Positions 5,826 to 11,673 of a stretch of DNA of 11,673 nt are shown one piece after another (the first letter of the stretch is position 1; the number at the start of each line of letters is the position of its first letter). Source of the stretch: an uncultured Lachnospiraceae bacterium (GTDB lineage: Bacteria; Bacillota; Clostridia; Lachnospirales; Lachnospiraceae); assembly GCA_947175845.1 (NCBI GenBank), contig CAMWOK010000069.1, positions 1 to 11,673 on the forward strand, read 5' to 3'. The translations under genes were made by a program, and so were the position numbers. The notes beneath the pieces are model-generated. The model made no database searches and was not told where the DNA came from. It saw only the letters and a list, made by a program, of their open reading frames with translations.

Positions 5826-6974
5826 TCAGACTTGTTTGCGCTTCTCCACAAATACCGGGAACGACTCGGTTCCCTTCAGCTCCTTGTAAGCAGAGATCTT
5901 AACATTCTTGTCCGTGATCGCGTACTCCACAGTCGCTCCGGTCTCGATCACTGTATCCTGCATCAGCACACAGTTTCTCACCTTCGCGCCCTTGCCGACC
6001 TTGACACCTCTGAACAGAACGCTGTTCTCAACCTCGCCCTCGATGACGCAGCCGTCCGCCGCCATCACGTTCTTCGCGTGGGAACCGACCGCGTATCTTG
6101 TCGGATTGTCGTCACGAATCTTGGTGTAGACCGGATTGGGCGAGAACAGTGCATTGATGTTCTCTTCTTTGAGCATCTTCATGTTCTCTGCAAAGTATGT
6201 ATTGAGGTCGAGAATGCGTGCAAAATATCCGTCATGCTCATAAGCCTGCACATTGAGCTTGTCAAGCTGCGGCGATATGATATCGCGCTCAAAGTAGGTC
6301 AGGCCGTTCACATACGCCTGTCTGATCTGATCGATCAGAAGCTCTCTCTCTATGACATAGATGTTCATGGAAACGTTATTCTCGCCGCTCTCCTTATTGT
6401 TGACCACAATTTTCTGCACTCTGCCATCCCTGTCAATGTCGAGTGTATAGTACAAATCTTTCTTGGTCATATCAATATCGCGCAATGCCTTAGGCACTTC
6501 TTCCCTGGTGTAGGCGATCGTCACATCCGCGCCGCTGTCGATATGCTTCTGCAGAAGCTTGCTGAAATTGAAGTTGACCGCAACGTTCGTGTCCGCCATA
6601 ATGACATATTTTTCCTTCTGGCGCTTCAGATAGTCGATGATGCTCGCTATCGCTTCCACCCTGCCGTTGTAGATGTTGACGGTCTTCTGTGCAAACGGAG
6701 GAATGATGTTGAGACCGCCCTTTTTGCGCGTCAAATCCCACTCTCTTCCGGAGCCGAGATGATCCATCAGGGAGTGATAATTTCTCTTTACGATCAGAGA
6801 TATATTGTCAATACCGCAGTTTACCATACTTGAAAGCATGAAATCTACGAGCCTGTAACGGCTTGCAAACGGTATGGATGCCATCAGTCGTTCCGAAACA
6901 AGCTCTGGCACTAAGGAATCATAACTGTTTGGGAACAAAATGCCCATTGCTGAATCTGCGTTTGAATTGATCAT
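5826..6974 (-). CDS. glgD: Glucose-1-phosphate adenylyltransferase regulatory subunit GlgD
   Basis: A 382-residue nucleotidyltransferase-fold protein paired with GlgC. In Firmicutes GlgD is the largely non-catalytic partner that raises the activity of GlgC in ADP-glucose synthesis for glycogen. It keeps the fold markers FASRYRLVDF at 37-46 (equivalent to GGKYRIIDF) and a C-terminal left-handed beta-helix from about residue 285 (DGCVIEGEVENSVLFRGVKV). It lacks the AGGxGxRL nucleotide loop, having ADSAMGILFP at 6-15, and shows ADTN at 127-130 where catalytic subunits have SGDH. These losses are expected for GlgD. The ATG at 6974 overlaps the glgC stop in ATGA, with GGGAGGTGACAAAGC before it, so translation is probably coupled and the subunits made in step. 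It ends at 5826, followed by a perfect hairpin. Confidence 0.95.
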   Translation of the reverse strand: MINSNADSAMGILFPNSYDSLVPELVSERLMASIPFASRYRLVDFMLSSMVNCGIDNISLIVKRNYHSLMDHLGSGREWDLTRKKGGLNIIPPFAQKTVNIYNGRVEAIASIIDYLKRQKEKYVIMADTNVAVNFNFSKLLQKHIDSGADVTIAYTREEVPKALRDIDMTKKDLYYTLDIDRDGRVQKIVVNNKESGENNVSMNIYVIERELLIDQIRQAYVNGLTYFERDIISPQLDKLNVQAYEHDGYFARILDLNTYFAENMKMLKEENINALFSPNPVYTKIRDDNPTRYAVGSHAKNVMAADGCVIEGEVENSVLFRGVKVGKGAKVRNCVLMQDTVIETGATVEYAITDKNVKISAYKELKGTESFPVFVEKRKQV

Positions 6975-8176
6975 GCTTTGTCACCTCCCTTTACATCTGC
7001 TGACACCATGGCGTCAGGCCCCACAACCGCGCCCTCGCCGATTGTCACATTGGAACCTACTGTCGCAACGCCCTTCTTGTCTCCCTCGGGCATCGCACCC
7101 ACGACAGCATTCTTCTCAATCACTACATTCTCCGCGATGATACAGTGCTTAATCTGAGCGCCCTCCTTAATCGTGCTGCCGCCCATGATGACAGCATCCT
7201 CGATCACAGCGCCCTTCTCAACCTTGACGCCCGCAAAGAGGACAGAGTGTCTCACTTCGCCGTCAATGCTGCATCCGTCCGTGATCATGCTGTTCTCAAG
7301 CACAGCCTCCGCGCCGATACGGTGGCCCGTCATACCGCTGTTTCTGCTGTAGATGCGCCAGTCATCGTCAAACAGGTTAATGCCGCTGTTCTCCGGGTCG
7401 AGCACCTCCATGTTTGCCTCCCACAGGGAAGAGATGGTTCCTACATCTTTCCAGTATCCAGAGAAGCGGTACGCGTACATCTCTCTCTTGTCGCGCAGCA
7501 GGCTTGGGATGACATTCTTTCCAAAGTCGTTCTCGGAATCCGGATCGTTCTCGTCCTCGATCAGATATTTCTTGAGGATGTCCCAGTTGAAAATATAGAT
7601 ACCCATGGACGCCAGATTTGACTTCGGCTCCTTCGGCTTCTCCTGGAACTCCGTGATCTTGTCATTGTCGTCTGTGACCATCAGGCCGAAACGGCTCGCC
7701 TCATCCCAGGGAACCTCCATGACAGCCACGCTGAACTCCGCGCCCTTCTCCTTGTGGAATCTGAGGAAATCGCTGTAGTCCTGCTTGCAGATCTGATCGC
7801 CGGAGAGGATGATTACATACTCGGGATCATACCGCTCGATAAAGTTAATGTTCTGATAAATCGCATTTGCCGTGCCCTTGTACCAGTCTGAGCCGGTCGC
7901 CTTCTGGTACGGCGGCAGTACATGAACGCCTCCGTGCAGTCTGTCGAGATCCCACGGCTGCCCGTTTCCTATGTACTCGTTCAGCACCAGCGGCTGATAC
8001 TGGGTAAGGATACCTACCGTATCAATACCTGAATTTACGCAGTTTGATAGTGGGAAATCAATGATTCGATATTTCCCGCCAAACGGAACTGCAGGTTTTG
8101 CCAGCTTCTGCGTCAATGTGTAAAGACGAGAACCCTGACCGCCGGCAAGCAGCATTGCAATCATTTCTTTTGCCAT
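6971..8176 (-). CDS. glgC: Glucose-1-phosphate adenylyltransferase catalytic subunit GlgC
   Basis: A 401-residue cytoplasmic enzyme making ADP-glucose from glucose-1-phosphate and ATP, the committed step of bacterial glycogen synthesis. It has the nucleotide loop AGGQGSRL at 11-18, KPAVPFGGKYRIIDF at 27-41, GTANAIYQN at 101-109, the metal-binding SGD at 125-127 (Asp127 matching the catalytic Asp of the Escherichia coli enzyme), FQEKP at 177-181 near the sugar-phosphate lysine, and ASMGIYIF at 189-196. A C-terminal beta-helix follows from about residue 290. The usual SGDHIYKMDY reads SGDQICKQDY here, a local variation beside an intact aspartate. The start is ATG 8176, with GGAGG 6 bases upstream. 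It overlaps glgD by 4 bases. Promoter candidates lie in the preceding intergenic region. No glycogen synthase or branching enzyme gene is within the window. Confidence 0.96.
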   Translation of the reverse strand: MAKEMIAMLLAGGQGSRLYTLTQKLAKPAVPFGGKYRIIDFPLSNCVNSGIDTVGILTQYQPLVLNEYIGNGQPWDLDRLHGGVHVLPPYQKATGSDWYKGTANAIYQNINFIERYDPEYVIILSGDQICKQDYSDFLRFHKEKGAEFSVAVMEVPWDEASRFGLMVTDDNDKITEFQEKPKEPKSNLASMGIYIFNWDILKKYLIEDENDPDSENDFGKNVIPSLLRDKREMYAYRFSGYWKDVGTISSLWEANMEVLDPENSGINLFDDDWRIYSRNSGMTGHRIGAEAVLENSMITDGCSIDGEVRHSVLFAGVKVEKGAVIEDAVIMGGSTIKEGAQIKHCIIAENVVIEKNAVVGAMPEGDKKGVATVGSNVTIGEGAVVGPDAMVSADVKGGDKA

Positions 8177-8206
8177 AAAATACCTCCAATCCTATTTTGA
8201 GCACTC

Positions 8207-8234
8207 ATTTTACTTTTCGTTAGATATATATCAA
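8207..8234 (-). promoter_or_regulatory. Candidate promoter for glgC-glgD
   Basis: On the minus strand TTGATA (8234-8229) and TAAAAT (8212-8207) are 16 bases apart, each matching the sigma-A consensus at 5 of 6 positions. Transcription would begin near 8200, giving a leader of about 25 bases that carries the GGAGG site of glgC. Confidence 0.45.
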
Positions 8235-8513
8235 TTGCCTGCTCAATTTATGTTATTCTGTAACTGCCCTGTCTCCCTGGCAGCCACGACTTCAAACGGA
8301 TTACAAACCGGCATCCGTTCTGTCAATCCATAATCACATCCTGAATAGTTACAATTATACTATAAATCCAAAAAAAATGGTAGTGTTTTGTTTATTTTAT
8401 TGTAAAAATTTTGTAAAAAAATTATTTTTCTATGTATTGTGCTTTTTTCTGTTCGGTCATCTCTCCACTTTTTTCGTCATTTTTCTCAATAATTCCCAGA
8501 TCCAAACACGCCT
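8235..8513. other. Intergenic region upstream of glgC: possible second promoter and operator
   Basis: No gene is visible here. On the minus strand there is a TATAAT at 8359-8354 without a good -35 hexamer, and an exact TTGACA at 8326-8321. The TTGACA abuts a 7-bp inverted repeat (AACGGAT at 8295-8301, ATCCGTT at 8313-8319). Its best -10 (TGTAAT, 15-base spacing) is poor. The inverted repeat could be an operator for glucose or energy control of glycogen synthesis, but nothing in the sequence names the regulator. From 8370 to 8513 the DNA is T-rich on the plus strand and otherwise featureless. Confidence 0.35.
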
Positions 8514-8544
8514 AAAAAAATCCTGCGCAGCCGCGCAGGATTTT
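8514..8544 (-). terminator. Strong intrinsic terminator of the aconitase-family gene
   Basis: On the minus strand AAAATCCTGCGC and GCGCAGGATTTT pair perfectly (12 bp) around GGCT, and the 3' arm runs into seven Ts. It lies 3 bases past the stop of the aconitase-family gene, so it ends that transcript and separates it from glgC. Confidence 0.9.
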
Positions 8545-8547
8545 CTG

Positions 8548-10854
8548 TTATTCGGAAACTCTGTTGTAGTTGATGAGACACCCTTTGAGTATGATCTGGC
8601 GCTCCTCGTCGGTGAGCTCGCCGAGCGTCATCTCAAATTCCTTCTTCTGGCCCGCGCCTGCGCTTCCGCCCACGACGTACGCTTTAATCGTGTCGGCCTT
8701 CTCCTCCACTGCCCTGCGGATGTCCGGAATGTAGATGTAATCCAGATTTTTGAACGGCAGCGCGCCTTCCTGGATGACAAAGGGAAGCATTCCCCAGTTA
8801 ATCAGGTTCGAGCGGTATCTCTTGGTCGCGTACTCATTTGCAATGTTCGCCCAGCCGCCGAGCACCTTCTGGCAGCTTGCCGCCTGCTCGCGCGCGGAGC
8901 CGTCCCCCGGTTTCACGGCAAAAATTGTGCTTCCGATTCCGGTGTTGCTGCGGTCCGCGTCCGGCGTGATAGTCTTCATCACGCGCCATGCCTCGTCCAG
9001 CTCAGGGAATCTGCGCACCGGGCAGGCCATCTCCCGCCGCACGCTCTCCGCGTCCTGAATCTCCTTCGCGAGCCGTACATAGTTGGGATCTTTGCGCGAG
9101 AGTGTAAACTCTGCCAGACCAAGCGGATTCGAGCGGTAGGAGGACGTCTCTCCGGACGGAATCAGCTCGTCCGTCGTCGTCACGGGGTCGTGGATCTCTG
9201 AGACCACCTTGAGCATAAGGTTCTTCGTCAGCTCGACCATCGCCGGCCAGTCCTTGATGTTAGGTCCGAACTTGATTTCGACTGTCTCGTCCGCCACACC
9301 CCTGGAGTCAAACACGCGGTTCTCATATATTTTCCTGTCAAAGAAATATTTGTACTTTGTAAAGTTCCCGTCAAACTCCGTGGCGGGTGTCAGATATCCC
9401 TTGTTTGCCGCGGTCGCCGCGATAGAGCGCGCATCCATCAGCGCAACGGACGCAATCTGACCATTCTGGAGCTTGGAGCCCTCGCGATTCGGGAAGTTTC
9501 TCGTGGAGTGGCGGATCGAGAACGCATTGTTTGCGGGGGTATCCCCGGCGCCAAAGCACGGTCCGCAGAACGCCGTCTTGAGCACAGCCCCCGTCTGCAG
9601 CAGCTTTGCGGCACAGCCGTTTTTCACAAGCTCCATGTAGACTGGCATGGACGCAGGGTAGACGCTGAGGGTAAATTCATCCGATCCGATGCCTGCATTT
9701 TCCAGGATGTCCGCGGCTGCGCAGATATTCTCAAATCCGCCGCCCGCACATCCCGCAATGATTCCCTGCTCCACGTACAGCTTTCCGTTTTTCACCTTGT
9801 CTTTGAGCTTGAAATCTACCGCCCCGTCCAGGCTGACAAGCGCCTTCTTCTCGCAGTCGTCGAGTATATCCAAAAGATTCGCGTTGAGCTCCTCGATGGT
9901 GTAGGTGTTGCTCGGATGGAACGGCATGGCAATCATCGGCCGGATGCTGCTCAAATCAACCCGGATACAGCCGTCATAGTATGCGACTTCCCCTGGATTC
10001 AGCGCTGCGTACTCCTCACCCCTGCCGTGAATCTCATAGAATTCCCGGATGGCGTCATCTGTTTTCCAGATAGAGGAGAGGCACGTCGTCTCCGTCGTCA
10101 TGACATCAATACCGATTCTGAAATCAGCGGAGAGCTTCGCGACGCCCGGCCCTACAAACTCCATCACCTTGTTCTTGACATAGCCGTTGCCAAACACCGC
10201 GCCGATGATGGCAAGCGCCACATCCTGGGGACCCACGCCCTTTACCGGCTCCCCTTCTAAGTAAACTGCCACGACCCCCGGCATGTTGATGTCATATGTC
10301 TGGTTCAGAAGCTGCTTGACAAGCTCTGGTCCGCCCTCACCCATGGCCATAGTGCCGAGTGCGCCATAGCGTGTGTGGGAGTCCGATCCGAGAATCATCT
10401 TCCCGCCGCCCGCGAGCATCTCGCGCGCATACTGGTGGATGACTGCCTGGTGCGGGGGCACATAGACGCCGCCGTAGCGCTTTGCGCAGGTCAAACCAAA
10501 CATGTGATCGTCCTCATTGATGGTCCCTCCCACCGCACAGAGGGAGTTGTGGCAGTTCGTCAGCACATACGGCACGGGAAACTTTGTCAGCCCCGACGCG
10601 CGCGCTGTCTGTATGATGCCCACGAAAGTAATGTCGTGCGAGGTCAGCTTGTCAAATTTTATTTTGAGCCTGTCCATGCTGCCCGAAGTATTATGATTCT
10701 TTAAAATACCATAGGCGATCGTCTCCTCAGAGGCTGATTTTCTGTCCACCTCCCTGCCCGTCTTTGCCTTGATGGAAGCCGCAGCCTGCGCGTCGTCCGC
10801 GATCAGCTCTGTGCCGTTCACCAGATAAACTCCTGTCTCCAATAATTGAATCAT
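8548..10854 (-). CDS. Divergent aconitase-family hydratase (4Fe-4S)
   Basis: A 768-residue protein with the full aconitase architecture: three alpha/beta domains and a C-terminal swivel. Numbering from the TTG at 10866 (4 residues longer), visible sites are SDSHT at 161-165, IHQY at 143-146, cluster cysteines Cys373, Cys434 and Cys437 (the latter two in CGPC), HSTRNFPNREGS at 453-464, and DGSARE at 655-660, equivalent to the Ser/Arg catalytic pair. The first cysteine sits in IAGCAGGGFENI rather than the canonical GSCTNS, and the length is nearer mitochondrial aconitase and E. coli YbhJ than bacterial AcnA or isopropylmalate isomerase. It may be a citrate/isocitrate aconitase or act on another hydroxyacid. 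I chose ATG 10854, with AAAGGA 12 bases upstream; the TTG at 10866 abuts that site. No citrate synthase or isocitrate dehydrogenase is adjacent. A possible metal-responsive box lies upstream. Confidence 0.88.
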   Translation of the reverse strand: MIQLLETGVYLVNGTELIADDAQAAASIKAKTGREVDRKSASEETIAYGILKNHNTSGSMDRLKIKFDKLTSHDITFVGIIQTARASGLTKFPVPYVLTNCHNSLCAVGGTINEDDHMFGLTCAKRYGGVYVPPHQAVIHQYAREMLAGGGKMILGSDSHTRYGALGTMAMGEGGPELVKQLLNQTYDINMPGVVAVYLEGEPVKGVGPQDVALAIIGAVFGNGYVKNKVMEFVGPGVAKLSADFRIGIDVMTTETTCLSSIWKTDDAIREFYEIHGRGEEYAALNPGEVAYYDGCIRVDLSSIRPMIAMPFHPSNTYTIEELNANLLDILDDCEKKALVSLDGAVDFKLKDKVKNGKLYVEQGIIAGCAGGGFENICAAADILENAGIGSDEFTLSVYPASMPVYMELVKNGCAAKLLQTGAVLKTAFCGPCFGAGDTPANNAFSIRHSTRNFPNREGSKLQNGQIASVALMDARSIAATAANKGYLTPATEFDGNFTKYKYFFDRKIYENRVFDSRGVADETVEIKFGPNIKDWPAMVELTKNLMLKVVSEIHDPVTTTDELIPSGETSSYRSNPLGLAEFTLSRKDPNYVRLAKEIQDAESVRREMACPVRRFPELDEAWRVMKTITPDADRSNTGIGSTIFAVKPGDGSAREQAASCQKVLGGWANIANEYATKRYRSNLINWGMLPFVIQEGALPFKNLDYIYIPDIRRAVEEKADTIKAYVVGGSAGAGQKKEFEMTLGELTDEERQIILKGCLINYNRVSE

Positions 10855-10932
10855 TCTGTGTACCAATCCTTTCTTTAATTAAATATCCCTTTTCGGAAAA
10901 ATGTTCCTGAAGAGATGAAACAGTTTCTCAGC

Positions 10933-10959
10933 CTTATAGACAAGTAATGATCATTATCA
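10933..10959 (-). promoter_or_regulatory. Fur-family-like box and -10 element upstream of the aconitase-family gene
   Basis: The minus strand reads TGATAATGATCATTA (10959-10945). This fits the 7-1-7 box of the Fur/PerR/Zur family (TGATAAT-N-ATTATCA) at 12 of 14 positions, with one half exact, and it contains the 12-base palindrome TAATGATCATTA. A TATAAG hexamer at 10938-10933 could be the -10, placing the box over a poor -35. An iron- or peroxide-responsive site would suit a 4Fe-4S enzyme gene, but this is inference from one short match. The box begins inside the stop codon of the P-loop gene. Confidence 0.35.
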
Positions 10960-11433
10960 TTCCGTGATAGTCAAATAATAAAATGCTTTTCCGCCCTTTT
11001 TTCTGTGATTATTCCAATCTTCTTCTATGGAATTCTTCACATTTTTTGAATCCGAGAAATTATTTCCTCGTTTTTTGCAGTGTTCAGCCAGTAATTCATC
11101 GCTGATGTCAAGATATATTACTACATCACAGTCTACAATAATTGTAGTGAACAACGGACGGCCAGCTTTTACCGATATTTTCTCATAAACCAACTGATCA
11201 ATAAAGTCACCAATTTCTTTTGTCCAAGGTTTTTGACTAATAAATTCTGCTTCCTCTTTGGTCAATTGCGGCCATAATTCATCGTCCAAATCTACACAAT
11301 CAGGAATTTGCCTCAGCAAGGTTGTCTTGCCACAACACGTTGTCGCCAAAACACAGATACGCTCATCTTTATGCTTATAAAAAATTGCATTGAGTGCATT
11401 GAGCGTTTCCTGAGCAGACGTTTGTATTGACAT
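10957..11433 (-). CDS. Small P-loop NTPase of unknown function
   Basis: A 158-residue soluble protein with an adenylate/shikimate-kinase-like layout. The Walker A region is LATTCCGKTTLL at 29-40, with Lys36 and Thr37 for phosphate and magnesium binding; Ala30 takes the place of the usual first glycine. VDLDDE at 48-53 and TTIIVDCDVVIYLDIS at 96-111 are likely core strands (the second Walker B-like), and KKRGNNFSDSKNVKNSIEEDW at 120-140 resembles a basic lid followed by a helix. Similar proteins of unknown role occur in gut Firmicutes and are often annotated as ATP-binding. The start is ATG 11433, with AGGAGG 8 bases upstream. The gene is clearly more AT-rich than the aconitase and glg genes, so it may have arrived by transfer. 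It has its own promoter inside the end of the upstream gene. A small-molecule kinase role is possible but unproven. Confidence 0.8.
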   Translation of the reverse strand: MSIQTSAQETLNALNAIFYKHKDERICVLATTCCGKTTLLRQIPDCVDLDDELWPQLTKEEAEFISQKPWTKEIGDFIDQLVYEKISVKAGRPLFTTIIVDCDVVIYLDISDELLAEHCKKRGNNFSDSKNVKNSIEEDWNNHRKKGGKAFYYLTITE

Positions 11434-11467
11434 GCCGTAATCCTCCTATATTCGTATTCGGAAGTAC

Positions 11468-11496
11468 GTTATACGCTGTTTTTTATCGACTGTCAG
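11468..11496 (-). promoter_or_regulatory. Promoter for the P-loop NTPase gene
   Basis: On the minus strand CTGACA (11496-11491) and TATAAC (11473-11468) are exactly 17 bases apart, each matching consensus at 5 of 6 positions. The -35 lies inside the last codons of the upstream gene. The start point would be near 11461, giving a leader of about 28 bases that carries AGGAGG. Confidence 0.6.
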
Positions 11497-11673
11497 AACC
11501 TGTCTTTTGTTTATCAATAAAAACACATTTCGCCCGTTTTTGTCTATCCTGTTTCAAGTCAATACCCTCTGCAAGACAGCGATCTGTCAATTCCAGAATC
11601 CCTTCCTTGTATAAATATACTATACTATCCGCTCTCTGTGCAATGGTCAATTTGCCCAATTCATGACATATTC
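11483..11673 (-). CDS. Unrecognised protein, C-terminal part only
   Basis: The right edge cuts this gene; only its last 62 or so codons are present, ending in TAA at 11485-11483. The readable part (HELGKLTIAQRADSIVYLYK, then GILELTDRCLAEGIDLKQDR, then KRAKCVFIDKQKTGSDSR) is charged, predicted helical, and lacks membrane segments. I recognise no family. It is read as coding because the frame is open to the edge with a protein-like composition and the P-loop gene follows 49 bases later in the same direction. It is similarly AT-rich, so the two may have come together. Confidence 0.55.
   Translation of the reverse strand, partial: ICHELGKLTIAQRADSIVYLYKEGILELTDRCLAEGIDLKQDRQKRAKCVFIDKQKTGSDSR

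Noticed and set aside
5832..6833. 333-codon plus-strand open frame
   Set aside because: Exactly antisense to glgD, whose motifs are clear; no ribosome site or recognisable domain.
8377..9201. 274-codon plus-strand frame starting with a hydrophobic, signal-like N-terminus
   Set aside because: It runs through the aconitase-family terminator and then antisense through that gene. The hydrophobic start comes from T-rich spacer DNA.
9508..10260. 250-codon plus-strand open frame
   Set aside because: Antisense to the aconitase-family gene; a product of its high-GC codon pattern.
1..11673. CRISPR array, tRNA/rRNA genes, transposases, defence or toxin systems
   Set aside because: I looked for spaced direct repeats, cloverleaf arms and recognisable protein motifs on both strands and saw none.

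Overview
The window looks like chromosomal DNA of an anaerobic Clostridia, most likely a Lachnospiraceae-type gut Firmicute. The reasons are the split GlgC/GlgD ADP-glucose pyrophosphorylase, strong AGGAGG-type ribosome binding sites, several TTG starts, a PfoR-type membrane protein and a GH127 glycosidase. This taxonomic reading is inference. Every gene I can support lies on the minus strand, so transcription runs from high to low coordinates. The long plus-strand open frames are antisense shadows.

Layout in transcription order, from the right edge. An unrecognised partial CDS (C-terminus only) is followed by a small AT-rich P-loop NTPase with its own promoter. Next come a Fur-like operator candidate, a divergent aconitase-family hydratase and a strong intrinsic terminator. 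An intergenic control region leads into glgC and glgD, which overlap by 4 bases and make ADP-glucose for glycogen. Past glgD there are two hairpins and a doubtful short ORF. A two-gene unit follows: a coiled-coil protein and a short CarD-like (RNA-polymerase-interacting) protein. After a perfect inverted repeat come a GH127 beta-L-arabinofuranosidase and then about 0.9 kb of gene-free, purine-biased (minus strand) DNA containing two notable hairpins. The window ends with a PfoR-type PTS-EIIC-like membrane protein and a histidine phosphatase cut by the left edge, probably one operon.

The genes do not form one pathway. They are housekeeping and carbohydrate modules: glycogen precursor synthesis, arabinofuranoside breakdown, an aconitase-like reaction and a membrane transporter or regulator. 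I see no CRISPR array, transposase, integrase, phage module, toxin-antitoxin pair or defence system. The least explained parts are the 0.9 kb gene-free stretch, the CarD-like/coiled-coil pair, the divergent aconitase with a possible metal-responsive operator, and the AT-rich P-loop gene. None of these amounts to a clear new system on sequence alone.
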